Positions 33,901-42,170 are shown, counted from the first letter of the stretch. The stretch is 64,000 nucleotides of DNA from Kosakonia cowanii JCM 10956 = DSM 18146 (GCF_001975225.1 NZ_CP019445.1:3596001-3660000), one strand, 5' to 3'. Notes: generated by a model not told the origin, from the sequence alone. Translations and numbers: made by a program.

Positions 33901-34262
33901 GCTGCATCCTCCAGCTCGGTTATGGTCAACTCCAGCTTTCCGCCTTTAAGCAGTGGCATTTTCAGAACGCGATAATCGATAACCTGTGAGTCATCCATCC
34001 AGAATCCGGCCTTGGTCAGAGCATCGAAAGCAGCTTTCTGAAGGTTATCAAGGTCTCGGCGACGGCAATCAGGCATGTGGCATTCGATGCGCACGCGCAG
34101 CTGCGAAGGTGTTCCGATGTCCAACAATGCCGCCTTGATGATCTGCATCACAGCATTCCGGTAAGCGGTTCCTTCAGCACTAATGTGCGTGCGACCTCTG
34201 TTGTGCCGGTAGTAGCGGTTATTGCTCGGCGGCCACGGGAGACTGATGCGATATTCATTCAT
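33897..34262 (-). CDS. rusA: RusA-type Holliday junction resolvase
   Basis: 121 residues ([21 protein letters not shown]) with the RusA signature [18 protein letters not shown] and FWMDDSQV, holding the acidic residues that bind metal (Asp in RRRDLDN and MDD). It resolves branched recombination or replication DNA before packaging. Such genes replace ninG/rap in many lambdoid phages. Confidence 0.94.
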   Translation of the reverse strand: MNEYRISLPWPPSNNRYYRHNRGRTHISAEGTAYRNAVMQIIKAALLDIGTPSQLRVRIECHMPDCRRRDLDNLQKAAFDALTKAGFWMDDSQVIDYRVLKMPLLKGGKLELTITELEDAA

Positions 34263-34549
34263 GCTTTAACGAACCCCTCTTTAAGCCAGATAACCTGCGT
34301 GCGGGCCATGCCTTCCAGCGCACACTCTTTTGCATACTCCGCATCGACTAAATGGGTGCGGCGATCAATCTCGTCGTGACAGCTGCTGCATGCGATGGTG
34401 GCAATCAGGTCAGGCGGTTTGATTCCGGTACCGCACAGTCCAGCCAGGCGGATATGCGCCAAAACAGACGTTTCAGAATTGCCATTGCAGACACCGGGGA
34501 TTCGCACCTGGCATTCACGGCCTCGCGCGGCTTTGCGTAAATCAGGCAT
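34259..34549 (-). CDS. YbcO-like nuclease (DUF1364)
   Basis: 96 residues with paired cysteines and histidine typical of DUF1364/Ybc[33 protein letters not shown]. This is an HNH-like metal-binding fold and a putative nuclease in nin regions. It overlaps rusA (ATGA) and the NinE-like gene. Confidence 0.85.
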   Translation of the reverse strand: MPDLRKAARGRECQVRIPGVCNGNSETSVLAHIRLAGLCGTGIKPPDLIATIACSSCHDEIDRRTHLVDAEYAKECALEGMARTQVIWLKEGFVKA

Positions 34550-34709
34550 GCTTCCTCCTCGCTGCCAGGCGCAGCCACTTCTGATCGACGAGACGGGCGG
34601 TGTAGCCCTTCAGGGTTGGGATTTCGGAAGGTGCCGGAGTAGTCTTACGGCGGCGCGCTGGCATGCGGAAGATTGCGCGCTCAATGACTTTAGCGAGGGG
34701 ACTGTGCAT
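34542..34709 (-). CDS. NinE-like small protein
   Basis: 55 residues, strongly basic. The second half PTLKGYTARLVDQKWLRLAA followed by RRKHA resembles the YTAHLWDIRWLRRRARK end of lambda NinE. It starts in an ATGA overlap with the ninB stop. Function unknown in lambda as well. Confidence 0.7.
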   Translation of the reverse strand: MHSPLAKVIERAIFRMPARRRKTTPAPSEIPTLKGYTARLVDQKWLRLAARRKHA

Positions 34710-35164
34710 CACGCCTCCTGCTTATCGCGCAACTGCTGGAACTCGCAGCCGGTCGGGATAGTCACTGCCAGACCAAATTGGGCGCACCAGGCTTCGACCT
34801 TGCACATAAAGATATGCATCTCACCGGTATCGAGGCGGGAAGTGTGGCGTGGTTCCCAAGTGGTCTCTTTGGTGCCGGTAATGAAGTCCGTATAGGTTAC
34901 CTCTTCGCAGCCGAGGTAAGTCTTTTTGAGGTTGCGCTTAACCCATTCCGGCGTTGCGTCGGTGCGCCCGGAGTTAATCAGGTATTCGCTGATTTCACCC
35001 ATCCACATATGAAAAAGTGCGTTCTGAGAGAGGCTGCGCTTCTCGCGCCACGGTTTGACCTGAAGGCGGAAGCACTGGCCAGCATCCAGCAGCGGCTGAA
35101 TCTGCTGACCGATGGCAGCGAAGTTGCCTCGATGAAGTTTGATGCCGTCTGATGGCAGGTTCAT
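34709..35164 (-). CDS. ninB: NinB-family recombination protein
   Basis: 151 residues with NinB features: FRLQVKPWREKRSLSQNALF (the R-S-x-x-Q-N motif), FHMWMGEI, and MHIFMCKVEAWCAQ near the end. NinB (Orf) binds single-stranded DNA and helps Red recombination in place of RecFOR. It is followed by ninE-like, ybcO-like and rusA genes. Confidence 0.93.
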   Translation of the reverse strand: MNLPSDGIKLHRGNFAAIGQQIQPLLDAGQCFRLQVKPWREKRSLSQNALFHMWMGEISEYLINSGRTDATPEWVKRNLKKTYLGCEEVTYTDFITGTKETTWEPRHTSRLDTGEMHIFMCKVEAWCAQFGLAVTIPTGCEFQQLRDKQEA

Positions 35165-35256
35165 ACGGCCCCCTTAACGGAAACCGCAGAATGCAGAAAA
35201 TCGCAGGTGCATTTCTGCATCTGTGACAAGGTGATTTGCTCGTTGTGTGTGCGCAT
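35161..35256 (-). CDS. 31-residue ORF coupled to ninB
   Basis: MRTHNEQITLSQMQKCTCDF and so on, stop in an ATGA overlap with ninB, GGGGA six bases before the ATG. Short but well placed. Upstream, 35257-35376 holds no other gene. Confidence 0.5.
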   Translation of the reverse strand: MRTHNEQITLSQMQKCTCDFLHSAVSVKGAV

Positions 35257-35376
35257 AAACGTCCCCGTTTAGCGCAAAGGTACCGCCGGGGCTCAATCCG
35301 GCGGCATTGATATTATGGCGGGTTGATAATGCTAAATCAATGTTGCTTGACGTTTAGTTTCACGGCGTCGAATGGG

Positions 35377-35658
35377 TTAGGCATCGATATTCACCTTTAT
35401 CGCAAATACTTTTACCGGCTCGGGCCCGAAGTGCGGGTGCGTAATGGTCTTTACTTCAAAGCCGTCATACGGCACTACAATTCGGCGGCTGGCATCATCT
35501 TTCCGTGGATAGCCGCGCGTGATGATCAGCGTGTCATACCATCGATTAAAGATGCGATTACCCCAGTACGGATTCACCAGGCGATACTCCTCGGTTTTCT
35601 CCCCGCGCTTCATGGCGTCGAAGTACTCACCTTTGACTGCAAGCTGTAAAGTAGCCAC
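35377..35658 (-). CDS. ASCH-domain protein
   Basis: 93 residues from a GTG at 35658, preceded by AGGAGG; longer reading upstream overlaps another gene and is unlikely. The ASCH fold is seen in LQLAVKGEYFDAMKRGEKTE with EYRL and the IITRGYP..R segment. ASCH proteins bind RNA or modified nucleosides and are common in phages. Role here unknown; it starts one base after the stop of the Ea22-like gene. Confidence 0.8.
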   Translation of the reverse strand: MATLQLAVKGEYFDAMKRGEKTEEYRLVNPYWGNRIFNRWYDTLIITRGYPRKDDASRRIVVPYDGFEVKTITHPHFGPEPVKVFAIKVNIDA

Positions 35659-35659
35659 C

Positions 35660-36433
35660 TCACCCCTCCTGCTCAGGCGCTGCCGGGTATGCGCTACCGA
35701 CTTGCCCGGGCTCATTACTACCGCTGCAAGCGTTGCGGTGGTCATTAGCGTGCGGGCATCGCTTATTGCCACAATCCGGGCAAACGACAAAGCGCATGTC
35801 GGTAATACCCACGGGACGACATGTGCGGCACCAGCATTTCTCATGTGACTTGGTTGACGTTTCCGAGTTTTCACGAAAATTGTTGGTTGACGAATTTTCA
35901 TTTTCCCGAAAACTGCCAAACACAGGCGCTGCCGCCAGTCGACGAATGATGTTTTTTACGCTCTCAATGCGTTCATCATCGTCACAGTCGACAGTGTCAA
36001 TTCTGTCGAGCATGACCAGAGCGTCGTTAGCATCAGCGTTTGCAGTCCACCCATCCGGCACCGTAGCCGCCGTTACAGGCCCGGTTTTGAGCATGGCGGC
36101 GCGGCAGGCGTTCCAGCCCATGCCAAATAGGTGGTTTTTGGTTTTGCCATCTTTGACGGCAACCTTAACCCCACCAGCCTGTGTGAAAATGCGGAATTCT
36201 CCAACATCAGGCACAGCCACAGGCGCTGGCGGTGCGGCGTAAAGCTTCTCACCAACGGCAGGTTTGCGTGATACCCCGTCGTCGGCGTACCAGCAGACTC
36301 CGATATTATCCACCTTCGCCACCGGCTCTCTGTCGATTCCCGCCAGCAGCATGCGGGCAAGCGCCCGTTCAGTGTGCGTTTCACCGTTGAATGCCAGAAC
36401 CTCAAGTTCATCGCGGTTAAATTGCCCTGTCAT
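35660..36433 (-). CDS. Ea22-like early protein with C-terminal cysteine cluster
   Basis: 257 residues. The N-terminal part (NRDELEVLAFNGETHTERALARMLL and later LYAAPPAPVAVPDV) is typical of modular phage Ea22/Eaa-like proteins. The C-terminal 60 residues have a Cys/His set (CWCRTCRPVG ... VVCPDCGNKRCPHA) likely to bind zinc. The gene is mosaic; phages often shuffle these parts. Function unknown. Confidence 0.7.
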   Translation of the reverse strand: MTGQFNRDELEVLAFNGETHTERALARMLLAGIDREPVAKVDNIGVCWYADDGVSRKPAVGEKLYAAPPAPVAVPDVGEFRIFTQAGGVKVAVKDGKTKNHLFGMGWNACRAAMLKTGPVTAATVPDGWTANADANDALVMLDRIDTVDCDDDERIESVKNIIRRLAAAPVFGSFRENENSSTNNFRENSETSTKSHEKCWCRTCRPVGITDMRFVVCPDCGNKRCPHANDHRNACSGSNEPGQVGSAYPAAPEQEG

Positions 36434-36636
36434 TATCGAGTCCTCAGTTGCAGGCCTTCAGAAGAATTAAGCTTGCGCAAAACGTGATATTCACAGTCGT
36501 CAAGCTCGATAATTTTGCAGCCATCCATATTGGCTTCGCGGATAACGTCTGCCGCTATCGTAGGCTGGTCATGTAATTCGCAAATCAGATAAGCGGCGTA
36601 GAAAACTCCACGCTCGAATTCAGTCATTTTCGACAT
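36433..36636 (-). CDS. small early protein, 67 residues
   Basis: MSKMTEFERGVFYAAYLICE with DQPTIAADVIREANMDGCKI, a small soluble protein with no recognised domain. Its stop overlaps the start of the 257-residue gene by one base. Conserved kind of small gene in lambdoid early regions; function unknown. Confidence 0.68.
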   Translation of the reverse strand: MSKMTEFERGVFYAAYLICELHDQPTIAADVIREANMDGCKIIELDDCEYHVLRKLNSSEGLQLRTR

Positions 36637-36638
36637 AC

Positions 36639-37187
36639 CTACTCCCCCACTTCCAGTTTGATGCCAGCGGCGGCAAGGCTCTTAGTAACCTCGTCGATAC
36701 ATGAATTCCAGCTATGCGCAGCAAAAGGCAAATTTGAAGAATCAACCTTTGGCGGCAACTTAACGCTCACCGTCCGCGCTTCCAGCTCATCGATGCGCTG
36801 GCGAAGTACGCTGATTTTTTCGCGAAGGTCTACTGGCGCCACGTTGTCAGCATCTTTACCGAAGCCTAATGCATCTCGCACCGCCCTTGATTCACAGCGA
36901 CGCTGGTCAGCCTCCCCTGGCGACATGGAGTAACGTGACAGTTGATGCCGGTAATCAGCAATACGCTTCTTGTCGGCGTCACGCTCTGCCAGCAGGGCGC
37001 GCAACGCATCAGCGGCATGCTGGCACTGCTCAACAAGGCTAACCGTGCAACCAGTGTCCATGCCGTCCAAGTCAAAGCGCAGATCTACGGCATCGCCATC
37101 AATATCGTCAGGCTCAAAACCGGAGATATTTTCCAGAATATTGGCGCATTGCTCAGCCTGCATCGCCAGCTCGTCGTTGTTAGTCAT
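36639..37187 (-). CDS. Ea22-like early protein
   Basis: 182 residues from the ATG at 37187, which overlaps the upstream stop as ATGA; a longer start is disfavoured. MTNNDELAMQAEQCANILEN, then a coiled-coil region (LREKISVLRQRIDELEARTV) and the DSSNLPFAAHSWNSCIDEVT end seen in Ea22-type proteins. Function unknown. Confidence 0.72.
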   Translation of the reverse strand: MTNNDELAMQAEQCANILENISGFEPDDIDGDAVDLRFDLDGMDTGCTVSLVEQCQHAADALRALLAERDADKKRIADYRHQLSRYSMSPGEADQRRCESRAVRDALGFGKDADNVAPVDLREKISVLRQRIDELEARTVSVKLPPKVDSSNLPFAAHSWNSCIDEVTKSLAAAGIKLEVGE

Positions 37188-37477
37188 GCCTGTGTTCTCC
37201 CGTAAACCGCCAGTACCCGCTTCATTGCCTCGCTGTTGCGACACTCCTGAAAAATCCGGTTGGTGCTTCTGCGTCCCTCTTTCTCATCCTCGGTGACCAT
37301 GCGGTAATACACGGTGCGCCAGACCTTACCGTCGACTACCAGAAGCCCCTTTCGCGCCAGATCGCTTGCTGCCTGGTTGATGCCGGTATGCGATACACCG
37401 CTGAAGGCAGACACATCAGCCGAGCAGAACGTCTTATGGGTTTTCAGGTATTCAAAAATCGCTTCTTTGCCTGTCAT
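37184..37477 (-). CDS. winged-helix protein next to the helicase gene
   Basis: 97 residues. TGKEAIFEYLKTHKTFCSAD and VSAFSGVSHTGINQAASDLA then KGLLVVDGKVW form a winged helix-turn-helix. It overlaps the helicase stop by one base. It may be a replication or regulatory accessory; not resolved. Confidence 0.72.
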   Translation of the reverse strand: MTGKEAIFEYLKTHKTFCSADVSAFSGVSHTGINQAASDLARKGLLVVDGKVWRTVYYRMVTEDEKEGRRSTNRIFQECRNSEAMKRVLAVYGRTQA

Positions 37478-38913
37478 CAGAATCCACCTTTCTTCGTTGC
37501 TGGCTTCTCTTCCCGGCTGCGCGCGGTCATACGGGCCGCATCCTGATCGCAGTCATAAATAGCGCCATTGATTTGGTTGCAGTAAACGGTTCCGGTCTTA
37601 CCGTGACGGTTCAATCGCAGGAGTAACTCCGTTTCGCCTGCCGGCACCGAGTCATCAAATGCACCTTCACGGTGAACGCCAACCCAGTAGTCGCAGTCCT
37701 GCTCAATCTGTCCGGTGTCGCGGGAATCGCTGGGTAGAGGTCGCTTGTTGGCTCTTTTCTCCAGTTCGCGGTTAAGCTGTGTCAGCAGCACAACCACGCA
37801 ACCAAGCTCCTTAGCCAGATTCTTGAGCCCTTTGGTGATCATCCCGAAGGCCAGGTCGTTTCGCTCCGCGCGCTCGGCGGTCATCAGTGTGAGGTAGTCA
37901 ACCAGCACCATTCCCACAACACCCTTTTCTCGCTTGATTCGGCGGCACTCGGTGACGATCTGCGCCAGCGACAGGCCGGGTGTGTCGTCGATGTAGAGCA
38001 TGTCGATCTCACGCAACCTGTTGGCAGTTGCTATCGCCCGCTGGAAATCAGCGTCGTAATCACCCTCGTAACCAGCGTCAGCGTCTTCAGTGGCAGGCAT
38101 GTAGAAAATGCTGGGGTTAACGCCGGATTTCTGCCCGACCAGCTTCTCCAGAATCTGATCTCCAGGCATCTCCAGGCTGAACATCAGTGCGGGCTTGTTC
38201 TCACGAACGGCACAGTTGATCGCCATCTGGCTGTAAAGCGTGGTTTTACCCATCTTTGGTCGCGCGCCGATGACAAACAGGGAGCCTTTGACGAGGCCTT
38301 TTGGTGCCAGCATGCGATCCAGTGACGGAATACCTGAGCTGAGTCCGCGCTGCTCACCTGACGGGTCGAAGCGTTTTTCCAGATCTGATACCCAGCCATC
38401 CATCACATCACCGAATGAGCGAAGCCCGCGGCGGCTGCCGGTTTTAGAGTGATCGGCAAGCTGGGTGAAAATTGCCTGAATGGCCTCGTACTTCTGCGTT
38501 GCGTTCATGCCGTTGCGGGCGTAGAGCAACTCAGTGGCTTCGGTCATGCGCTGAATGCCGTAACGCTCCATGGCAGCCTCACGAACAGACATGGCATAGG
38601 CGACGATGTTTGCTGCGCTCGGTGTGTTCTTGGCGATATCAGCCAGGTAGGCAAACCCGCCAACCTGCGCCGTCAGGCCTTTGCTTTCCAGTACGTCGAA
38701 GAGCGTCAGGCCATCTACCGGCTTGCTGTCGCGGAACATCTCGCGCATTTCTGCAAACAGCACCTGGTGAGCGCGGAGGTAGAACGATTCCGGCTTCAGG
38801 ATGGAAAGCACCTTCTGCACTCGCTCGCTGCTGTCGTCGTCCAACAGGAGGCCACCGATGACGCTCTGCTCTGCTTCGAGGTTGTGAGGTACGGTCATGA
38901 TTTCAGAGATCAT
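37477..38913 (-). CDS. dnaB: replicative DNA helicase, DnaB family (P22 gp12 type)
   Basis: 478 residues from the ATG at 38913. The N-terminal DnaB domain (NLEAEQSVIGGLLLDDDSSE) and the RecA-like domain are both present: Walker A GARPKMGKTTL at about 218-228, Walker B VVGMVLVDYLTLM, and the LTQLNRELEKR and DSRDTGQIEQDCD helicase motifs. The phage brings its own replicative helicase, so no lambda P-type loader is needed. The gene follows the initiator with a short overlap. Confidence 0.94.
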   Translation of the reverse strand: MISEIMTVPHNLEAEQSVIGGLLLDDDSSERVQKVLSILKPESFYLRAHQVLFAEMREMFRDSKPVDGLTLFDVLESKGLTAQVGGFAYLADIAKNTPSAANIVAYAMSVREAAMERYGIQRMTEATELLYARNGMNATQKYEAIQAIFTQLADHSKTGSRRGLRSFGDVMDGWVSDLEKRFDPSGEQRGLSSGIPSLDRMLAPKGLVKGSLFVIGARPKMGKTTLYSQMAINCAVRENKPALMFSLEMPGDQILEKLVGQKSGVNPSIFYMPATEDADAGYEGDYDADFQRAIATANRLREIDMLYIDDTPGLSLAQIVTECRRIKREKGVVGMVLVDYLTLMTAERAERNDLAFGMITKGLKNLAKELGCVVVLLTQLNRELEKRANKRPLPSDSRDTGQIEQDCDYWVGVHREGAFDDSVPAGETELLLRLNRHGKTGTVYCNQINGAIYDCDQDAARMTARSREEKPATKKGGF

Positions 38914-39799
38914 CACAGGCCCCCTCGCGCGTCTTCACGTAAACGTCAACGTTCAGGAAGTATTCAAGCGACTTGCGGCGCCATGTGCGGCCGGTGCGGT
39001 TGTCCGGGCGGTTCTCCAGCATCCATCGGCAGTTGGTGGCGATGTAGTTCAGGTACGCTTCCCAGTCTGCCAGGGTGAACCCTGCGCCGCCGAGCTGGCG
39101 GTTCGCTGCTCCGGCTTTTTTCCAGAAGCTGCGGATCAGATTGCGACGCTTGTCAGTCAGGACTCGTATGCCCTGGGCTTCAGGCAGTACACGGTGATAA
39201 ACCTCGACCACCTGCTCACAGCTGAGAGACGATTTTTTCTTGTCCTGATTTTCTGTCGCTGATGCACTCTCTCTTACGTTAGTAAGAGAGATATTAATAA
39301 CTTCTTTATCTGTGGTAATTTGCTGGTAATCTGCTGGTACACTCTTCGCTACAGGCTGCGCCACTTCTGGCTTTGCGCTGGTAATCTGCTGGTAATCTGC
39401 TGGTACAGAATTTGACTGATAATCGTCATATTTCACGATGGTAAAAACTGAGAATTTACCGTGTGAAACCCAGCTCACCATACCCAGCTTCTGGAACTTT
39501 CTGAGCAGGTACTGAACACGATCTGCTTTCAGTCCGGTCTCAAATGCCAGTGCGTTTCGACCACTGAGCAACTGCCCGCGGTTAACCAGCATTTCGCCGA
39601 TATCAGTGAGAACTGACTCAGGAGCATGCTTGGCTTTAAGGATGAGATGCACCCACAAGTGTGACGCCTCCGCGTCCTTGTAGAACGGGACATCCATGAT
39701 TTTACGGTGCAGCAAGGCAAACCCCTTACCGCCTTCTGTACGCGGTTGATGGAGCCTTCTGGCCTCTCTGGCTTCGGCTAAGTTAGATACGTTACCCAC
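38903..39799 (-). CDS. replication initiator, O-type
   Basis: 298 residues. The N-terminal winged-helix region (FALLHRKIMDVPFYKDAEAS, then LLRKFQKLGMVSWVSHGKFS) is the DNA-binding part. In the middle the protein repeats SVPADYQQIT, because the DNA there carries origin iterons. The C-terminal region (LTDKRRNLIRSFWKKAGA, WEAYLNYIATNCRWMLENRP) is the helicase-interaction type. It would open the origin inside its own gene and recruit the downstream DnaB-type helicase. Confidence 0.88.
   Translation of the reverse strand: MGNVSNLAEAREARRLHQPRTEGGKGFALLHRKIMDVPFYKDAEASHLWVHLILKAKHAPESVLTDIGEMLVNRGQLLSGRNALAFETGLKADRVQYLLRKFQKLGMVSWVSHGKFSVFTIVKYDDYQSNSVPADYQQITSAKPEVAQPVAKSVPADYQQITTDKEVINISLTNVRESASATENQDKKKSSLSCEQVVEVYHRVLPEAQGIRVLTDKRRNLIRSFWKKAGAANRQLGGAGFTLADWEAYLNYIATNCRWMLENRPDNRTGRTWRRKSLEYFLNVDVYVKTREGACDDL
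39269..39407. other. phage replication origin inside the initiator gene
   Basis: Two blocks of an 11-bp iteron GCTGGTAATCT: 39311-39342 (three units, first and last diverged) and 39377-39407 (three units). On the coding strand they are followed by an AT-rich stretch (39291-39311) and the inverted repeat CTCTCTTAC-gtta-GTAAGAGAG (39269-39290). This is the iteron plus AT-rich layout of lambda ori inside gene O. Confidence 0.8.
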
Positions 39800-39920
39800 G
39801 GCCAGCCTCCTTGCGTTTGTGTTCTTCCAGGATGGCGCGCAGCCTGGCGATCACTACAGGACTCACCGTCTTGGCGAATCTGGCCCGGATAATATTTTTA
39901 TGTTCGTTTGGTGTGTTCAC
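39792..39920 (-). CDS. 42-residue ORF between parB-like and O-type genes
   Basis: MNTPNEHKNIIRARFAKTVS followed by PVVIARLRAILEEHKRK, basic and helical. It starts GTG in a GTGA overlap with the ParB-like stop and overlaps the initiator start. Coupling on both sides supports it; function unknown. Confidence 0.6.
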   Translation of the reverse strand: MNTPNEHKNIIRARFAKTVSPVVIARLRAILEEHKRKEAGRG

Positions 39921-40735
39921 GCTTCCTCCCAGCCACTGTCACGCAGCAGATCTTTTTGCTCACCGATGATTGCCATAACCTCTTCAAGCGCCGTAGCGGG
40001 CACTGTGAGGCGGTTATTTTCGATTTCTGCATCTGCCAGCAGCTCGGCGAGGCGACGGGCACGCGCCGGGGATAACTGAGGAAGGGCAGCGCTACGGGTG
40101 AGCTTGTTCTTACCGGCGGCTTTGGCCTTGTCCAGCTGACGGGTTGCCACAGTGGCCGCCTGAGCGCCGTGCTCTCGGGTCAGCGCAACGGCCGTGGTAG
40201 CCGAGACATCACCGGACTTCACCATATCGATTAGCTCATCGCCGCACGACAGCAGCTGGAGGTGGTGATCGATATCGCCGACAGAGCGCTTGACCATCTT
40301 TGCGATTTCATTCGGCGTGCGGCCCTGATTCACCAGTCGCTGATATGCCGCCGCGCGCTCCAGCGGAGACAGCGCTTTTCCCTGGCTGCTGGTAATCATG
40401 AAGGCGATGCGATCGGCTTCGGAACCGATAAAGTCTTTGCACTCGATGCGCGCAACTTCAGTGCCCGCGGCAGTGGCAGCCAGCGCACCGTAATAGCGGT
40501 GGTGACCGTCGATGATTTTGACGCCCTGCTCTGTCACCTGAACGGCCAGCGGCGGCACAAACTCACCAGCGATAAACGCATCGCGAAACTCTTCGACATG
40601 CTGCTCATCAATTTCACGGACGTTAAAGCCCGGCTCAACGTAGATTTCTGACAGTGGGACAAGAAACGTCTTTTTCACCGTGGTTTCGGTGCCGTTCTTG
40701 TCTTTTTGCTTGTAAAGCTGGGATAGTGAACTCAT
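39917..40735 (-). CDS. ParB/Spo0J-like DNA-binding protein
   Basis: 272 residues. The ParB N-terminal domain is clear: VPLSEIYVEPGFNVREIDEQ, then FVPPLAVQVTEQGVKIIDGHHRYYGAL (the CTPase/nuclease-fold G-H-R-R-like motif, here GHHRYYGA). An HTH region (LSPLERAAAYQRLVNQGRTP, EIAKMVKRSVGDIDHHLQLL) follows. There is no ParA gene nearby, so plasmid-style partition is unlikely; stand-alone phage ParB-like proteins often act in replication or regulation. It precedes the initiator in the pR operon. Confidence 0.85.
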   Translation of the reverse strand: MSSLSQLYKQKDKNGTETTVKKTFLVPLSEIYVEPGFNVREIDEQHVEEFRDAFIAGEFVPPLAVQVTEQGVKIIDGHHRYYGALAATAAGTEVARIECKDFIGSEADRIAFMITSSQGKALSPLERAAAYQRLVNQGRTPNEIAKMVKRSVGDIDHHLQLLSCGDELIDMVKSGDVSATTAVALTREHGAQAATVATRQLDKAKAAGKNKLTRSAALPQLSPARARRLAELLADAEIENNRLTVPATALEEVMAIIGEQKDLLRDSGWEEA

Positions 40736-40820
40736 AATTATTCCTGTGAATTGATCCAGTTAATTCGCTTAGAAGGCCGTTGGTGTTAGCGCACCGCGGC
40801 TTTCGCCATTTTTGTAACTC

Positions 40821-41042
40821 TCATGCCTCGAAATCCCCTTTTACCCCTTCACGGTTCGAAATCAGGATTGCCAGCAAAAGCGACATGTTCGGCACCAGGT
40901 TCTCCCGCCACCGACTCACGGTCGATTTGTTGACGCCAAGCAGCTCTGCGATGCGAGTCGCGCCAAGTTCTGCGATCTGGCTGTGTAACCAGCTCTCTAT
41001 CCGCCGCGCCTCCGCTTTGTTGCGTGTTGTTGAACTTTCCAT
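40821..41042 (-). CDS. CII-type transcription activator
   Basis: 73 residues from the ATG at 41042 (MESSTTRNKAEARRIESWLH). IAELGATRIAELLGVNKSTV plus SRWRENLVPNMSLLLAIL matches the helix-turn-helix and tetramer region of lambda CII (IAMLGTEKTAEAVGVDKSQI). It is shorter at the C-terminus than the 97-residue lambda protein. It should favour lysogeny by activating establishment promoters. It is the first gene after cro. Confidence 0.85.
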   Translation of the reverse strand: MESSTTRNKAEARRIESWLHSQIAELGATRIAELLGVNKSTVSRWRENLVPNMSLLLAILISNREGVKGDFEA

Positions 41043-41073
41043 TTGCGATAATTCCTGTTTGTAATTGAGTAGA

Positions 41074-41090
41074 GCCGCCACTCAGGCGGC
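41074..41090 (-). promoter_or_regulatory. hairpin at the end of cro
   Basis: Perfect stem GCCGCC-tgagt-GGCGGC on the pR transcript across the cro stop. There is no T run, so not a terminator; it has the size of a nutR boxB-type element, but no clear boxA is seen. Confidence 0.4.
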
Positions 41091-41309
41091 TGTGTTATTC
41101 GACCCGAGCAGTTGGGCGAGATCTGGACGGATATCCGCTGGTTTGAGCTTGCCGTTTGTTGCGGTGACAATCTTCATTACGTAGCGGGCATCAATGCCGC
41201 CACCGTGCAACCATCGCCATACCGTTGGCTGAGCCACGCCGCAAAGGTCGGCTAATTTCTTCTGGCTTCCAGCAATATCAATTGCGCGCTGGATAGTTTT
41301 GTTCGTCAT
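41082..41309 (-). CDS. Cro-type repressor
   Basis: 75 residues from the ATG at 41309 (MTNKTIQRAIDIAGSQKKLA, AGGAA upstream). The helix-turn-helix is SQKKLADLCGVAQPTVWRWL. YdaS/Cro-like proteins of this type turn off the repressor promoter during lytic growth. It is the first gene of the pR operon, divergent from cI. Confidence 0.9.
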   Translation of the reverse strand: MTNKTIQRAIDIAGSQKKLADLCGVAQPTVWRWLHGGGIDARYVMKIVTATNGKLKPADIRPDLAQLLGSNNTAA

Positions 41310-41341
41310 ATTCCAATTCCTATGAGTATTGGTGTGAACTG

Positions 41342-41370
41342 ATAATAGCAATGCGTATTGTATTACGCAA
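41342..41370 (-). promoter_or_regulatory. pR promoter with operators
   Basis: On the minus strand TTGCGT (41370-41365), 17 bases, TATTAT (41347-41342). The palindrome-like CAATGCGTATTG (41349-41360) lies in the spacer, sharing CAATAC/GTATTG half sites with the pL operator. Confidence 0.8.
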
Positions 41371-41384
41371 TAGCTAAACGTGTT

Positions 41385-41411
41385 TTGACCGCCAATACGC
41401 AAGCGTATAAA
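41385..41411 (+). promoter_or_regulatory. pRM promoter of cI, nearly leaderless
   Basis: TTGACC (41385-41390), 15 bases, TATAAA (41406-41411). The expected start is at or within a few bases of the cI ATG at 41421 and no Shine-Dalgarno exists, as in lambda pRM. ATACGCAAGCGTAT (41394-41407) is a likely operator overlapping the -10. Confidence 0.6.
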
Positions 41412-41420
41412 TTTAAACTC

Positions 41421-42125
41421 ATGAAAAAAGAAACTCTTGCAGAACGCCTGAATAAGGCGATGGATCTATCTGGTATGTCTCAGGGCGCTTTAGCTAAAGC
41501 GTCTGGCGTTGCTCAGCCAACTATCTGGAGGCTGACAAGTGGCAACGCTCGAGGCTCAACTAAAATTGTTGAGATCGCCAATGCGCTTGGCGTTCGCTCT
41601 GAGTGGCTTTCAACCGGAGTTGGCCCAATGCGTGACGATGGTCAAGCACCGGTAATTTATCAGCAAAAAACAGAGCCAGGGCCTACTGACACGTTCCGCA
41701 TTGAAGCGCTAGACTTTTACGTAAGCGCTGGGCCTGGGGCCATCAACAGCGAATTTGTAGAGGTGCTTAGATCCGTGGAATATTCAGTCGAAGACGCTCG
41801 CGGGATGTTCAATGGCAGGAAGGCTGAGCAGATCAGAATTATCAATGTTCGCGGCGACAGCATGTCCGGCACCATTGAGCCGGGCGACCTACTCTTCGTC
41901 GATATCAGTGTTCAGCACTTTGATGGTGATGGGATCTACGCCTTCATCTACGACGACACATCCCACGTGAAACGCCTGCAGAAAATGAAGGATAAGCTGT
42001 TGGTCATCTCAGACAACCAGACCTATCGCCCGTGGGAGCCGATCGAAAAAGAAGAAATGAACCGGATACTCGTGTTTGGCAAGGTGATTGGCAGCATGCC
42101 TCAGACATACAGAAAACACGGCTAA
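41421..42125 (+). CDS. cI: CI repressor, S24 family
   Basis: 234 residues from MKKETLAERLNKAMDLSGMS. The N-terminal helix-turn-helix (SQGALAKASGVAQPTIWRLT) binds the operators. The C-terminal S24 peptidase domain has the serine in RGDSMSGTIEPGDLLFVD and the lysine in HVKRLQK, so RecA-stimulated self-cleavage and SOS induction are expected. The likely cleavage region is YVSAGPGAIN (Ala-Gly) just before the catalytic domain. It maintains lysogeny by repressing pR and pL. Confidence 0.94.
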   Translation: MKKETLAERLNKAMDLSGMSQGALAKASGVAQPTIWRLTSGNARGSTKIVEIANALGVRSEWLSTGVGPMRDDGQAPVIYQQKTEPGPTDTFRIEALDFYVSAGPGAINSEFVEVLRSVEYSVEDARGMFNGRKAEQIRIINVRGDSMSGTIEPGDLLFVDISVQHFDGDGIYAFIYDDTSHVKRLQKMKDKLLVISDNQTYRPWEPIEKEEMNRILVFGKVIGSMPQTYRKHG

Positions 42126-42145
42126 CACACCCATCTAAGAATCAA

Positions 42146-42170
42146 GCCCAGCCATAGTGCTGGGTTTTTT
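42146..42170 (+). terminator. terminator after cI
   Basis: CCCAGC-catagt-GCTGGG followed by six T, 20 bases past the cI stop. Confidence 0.85.
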
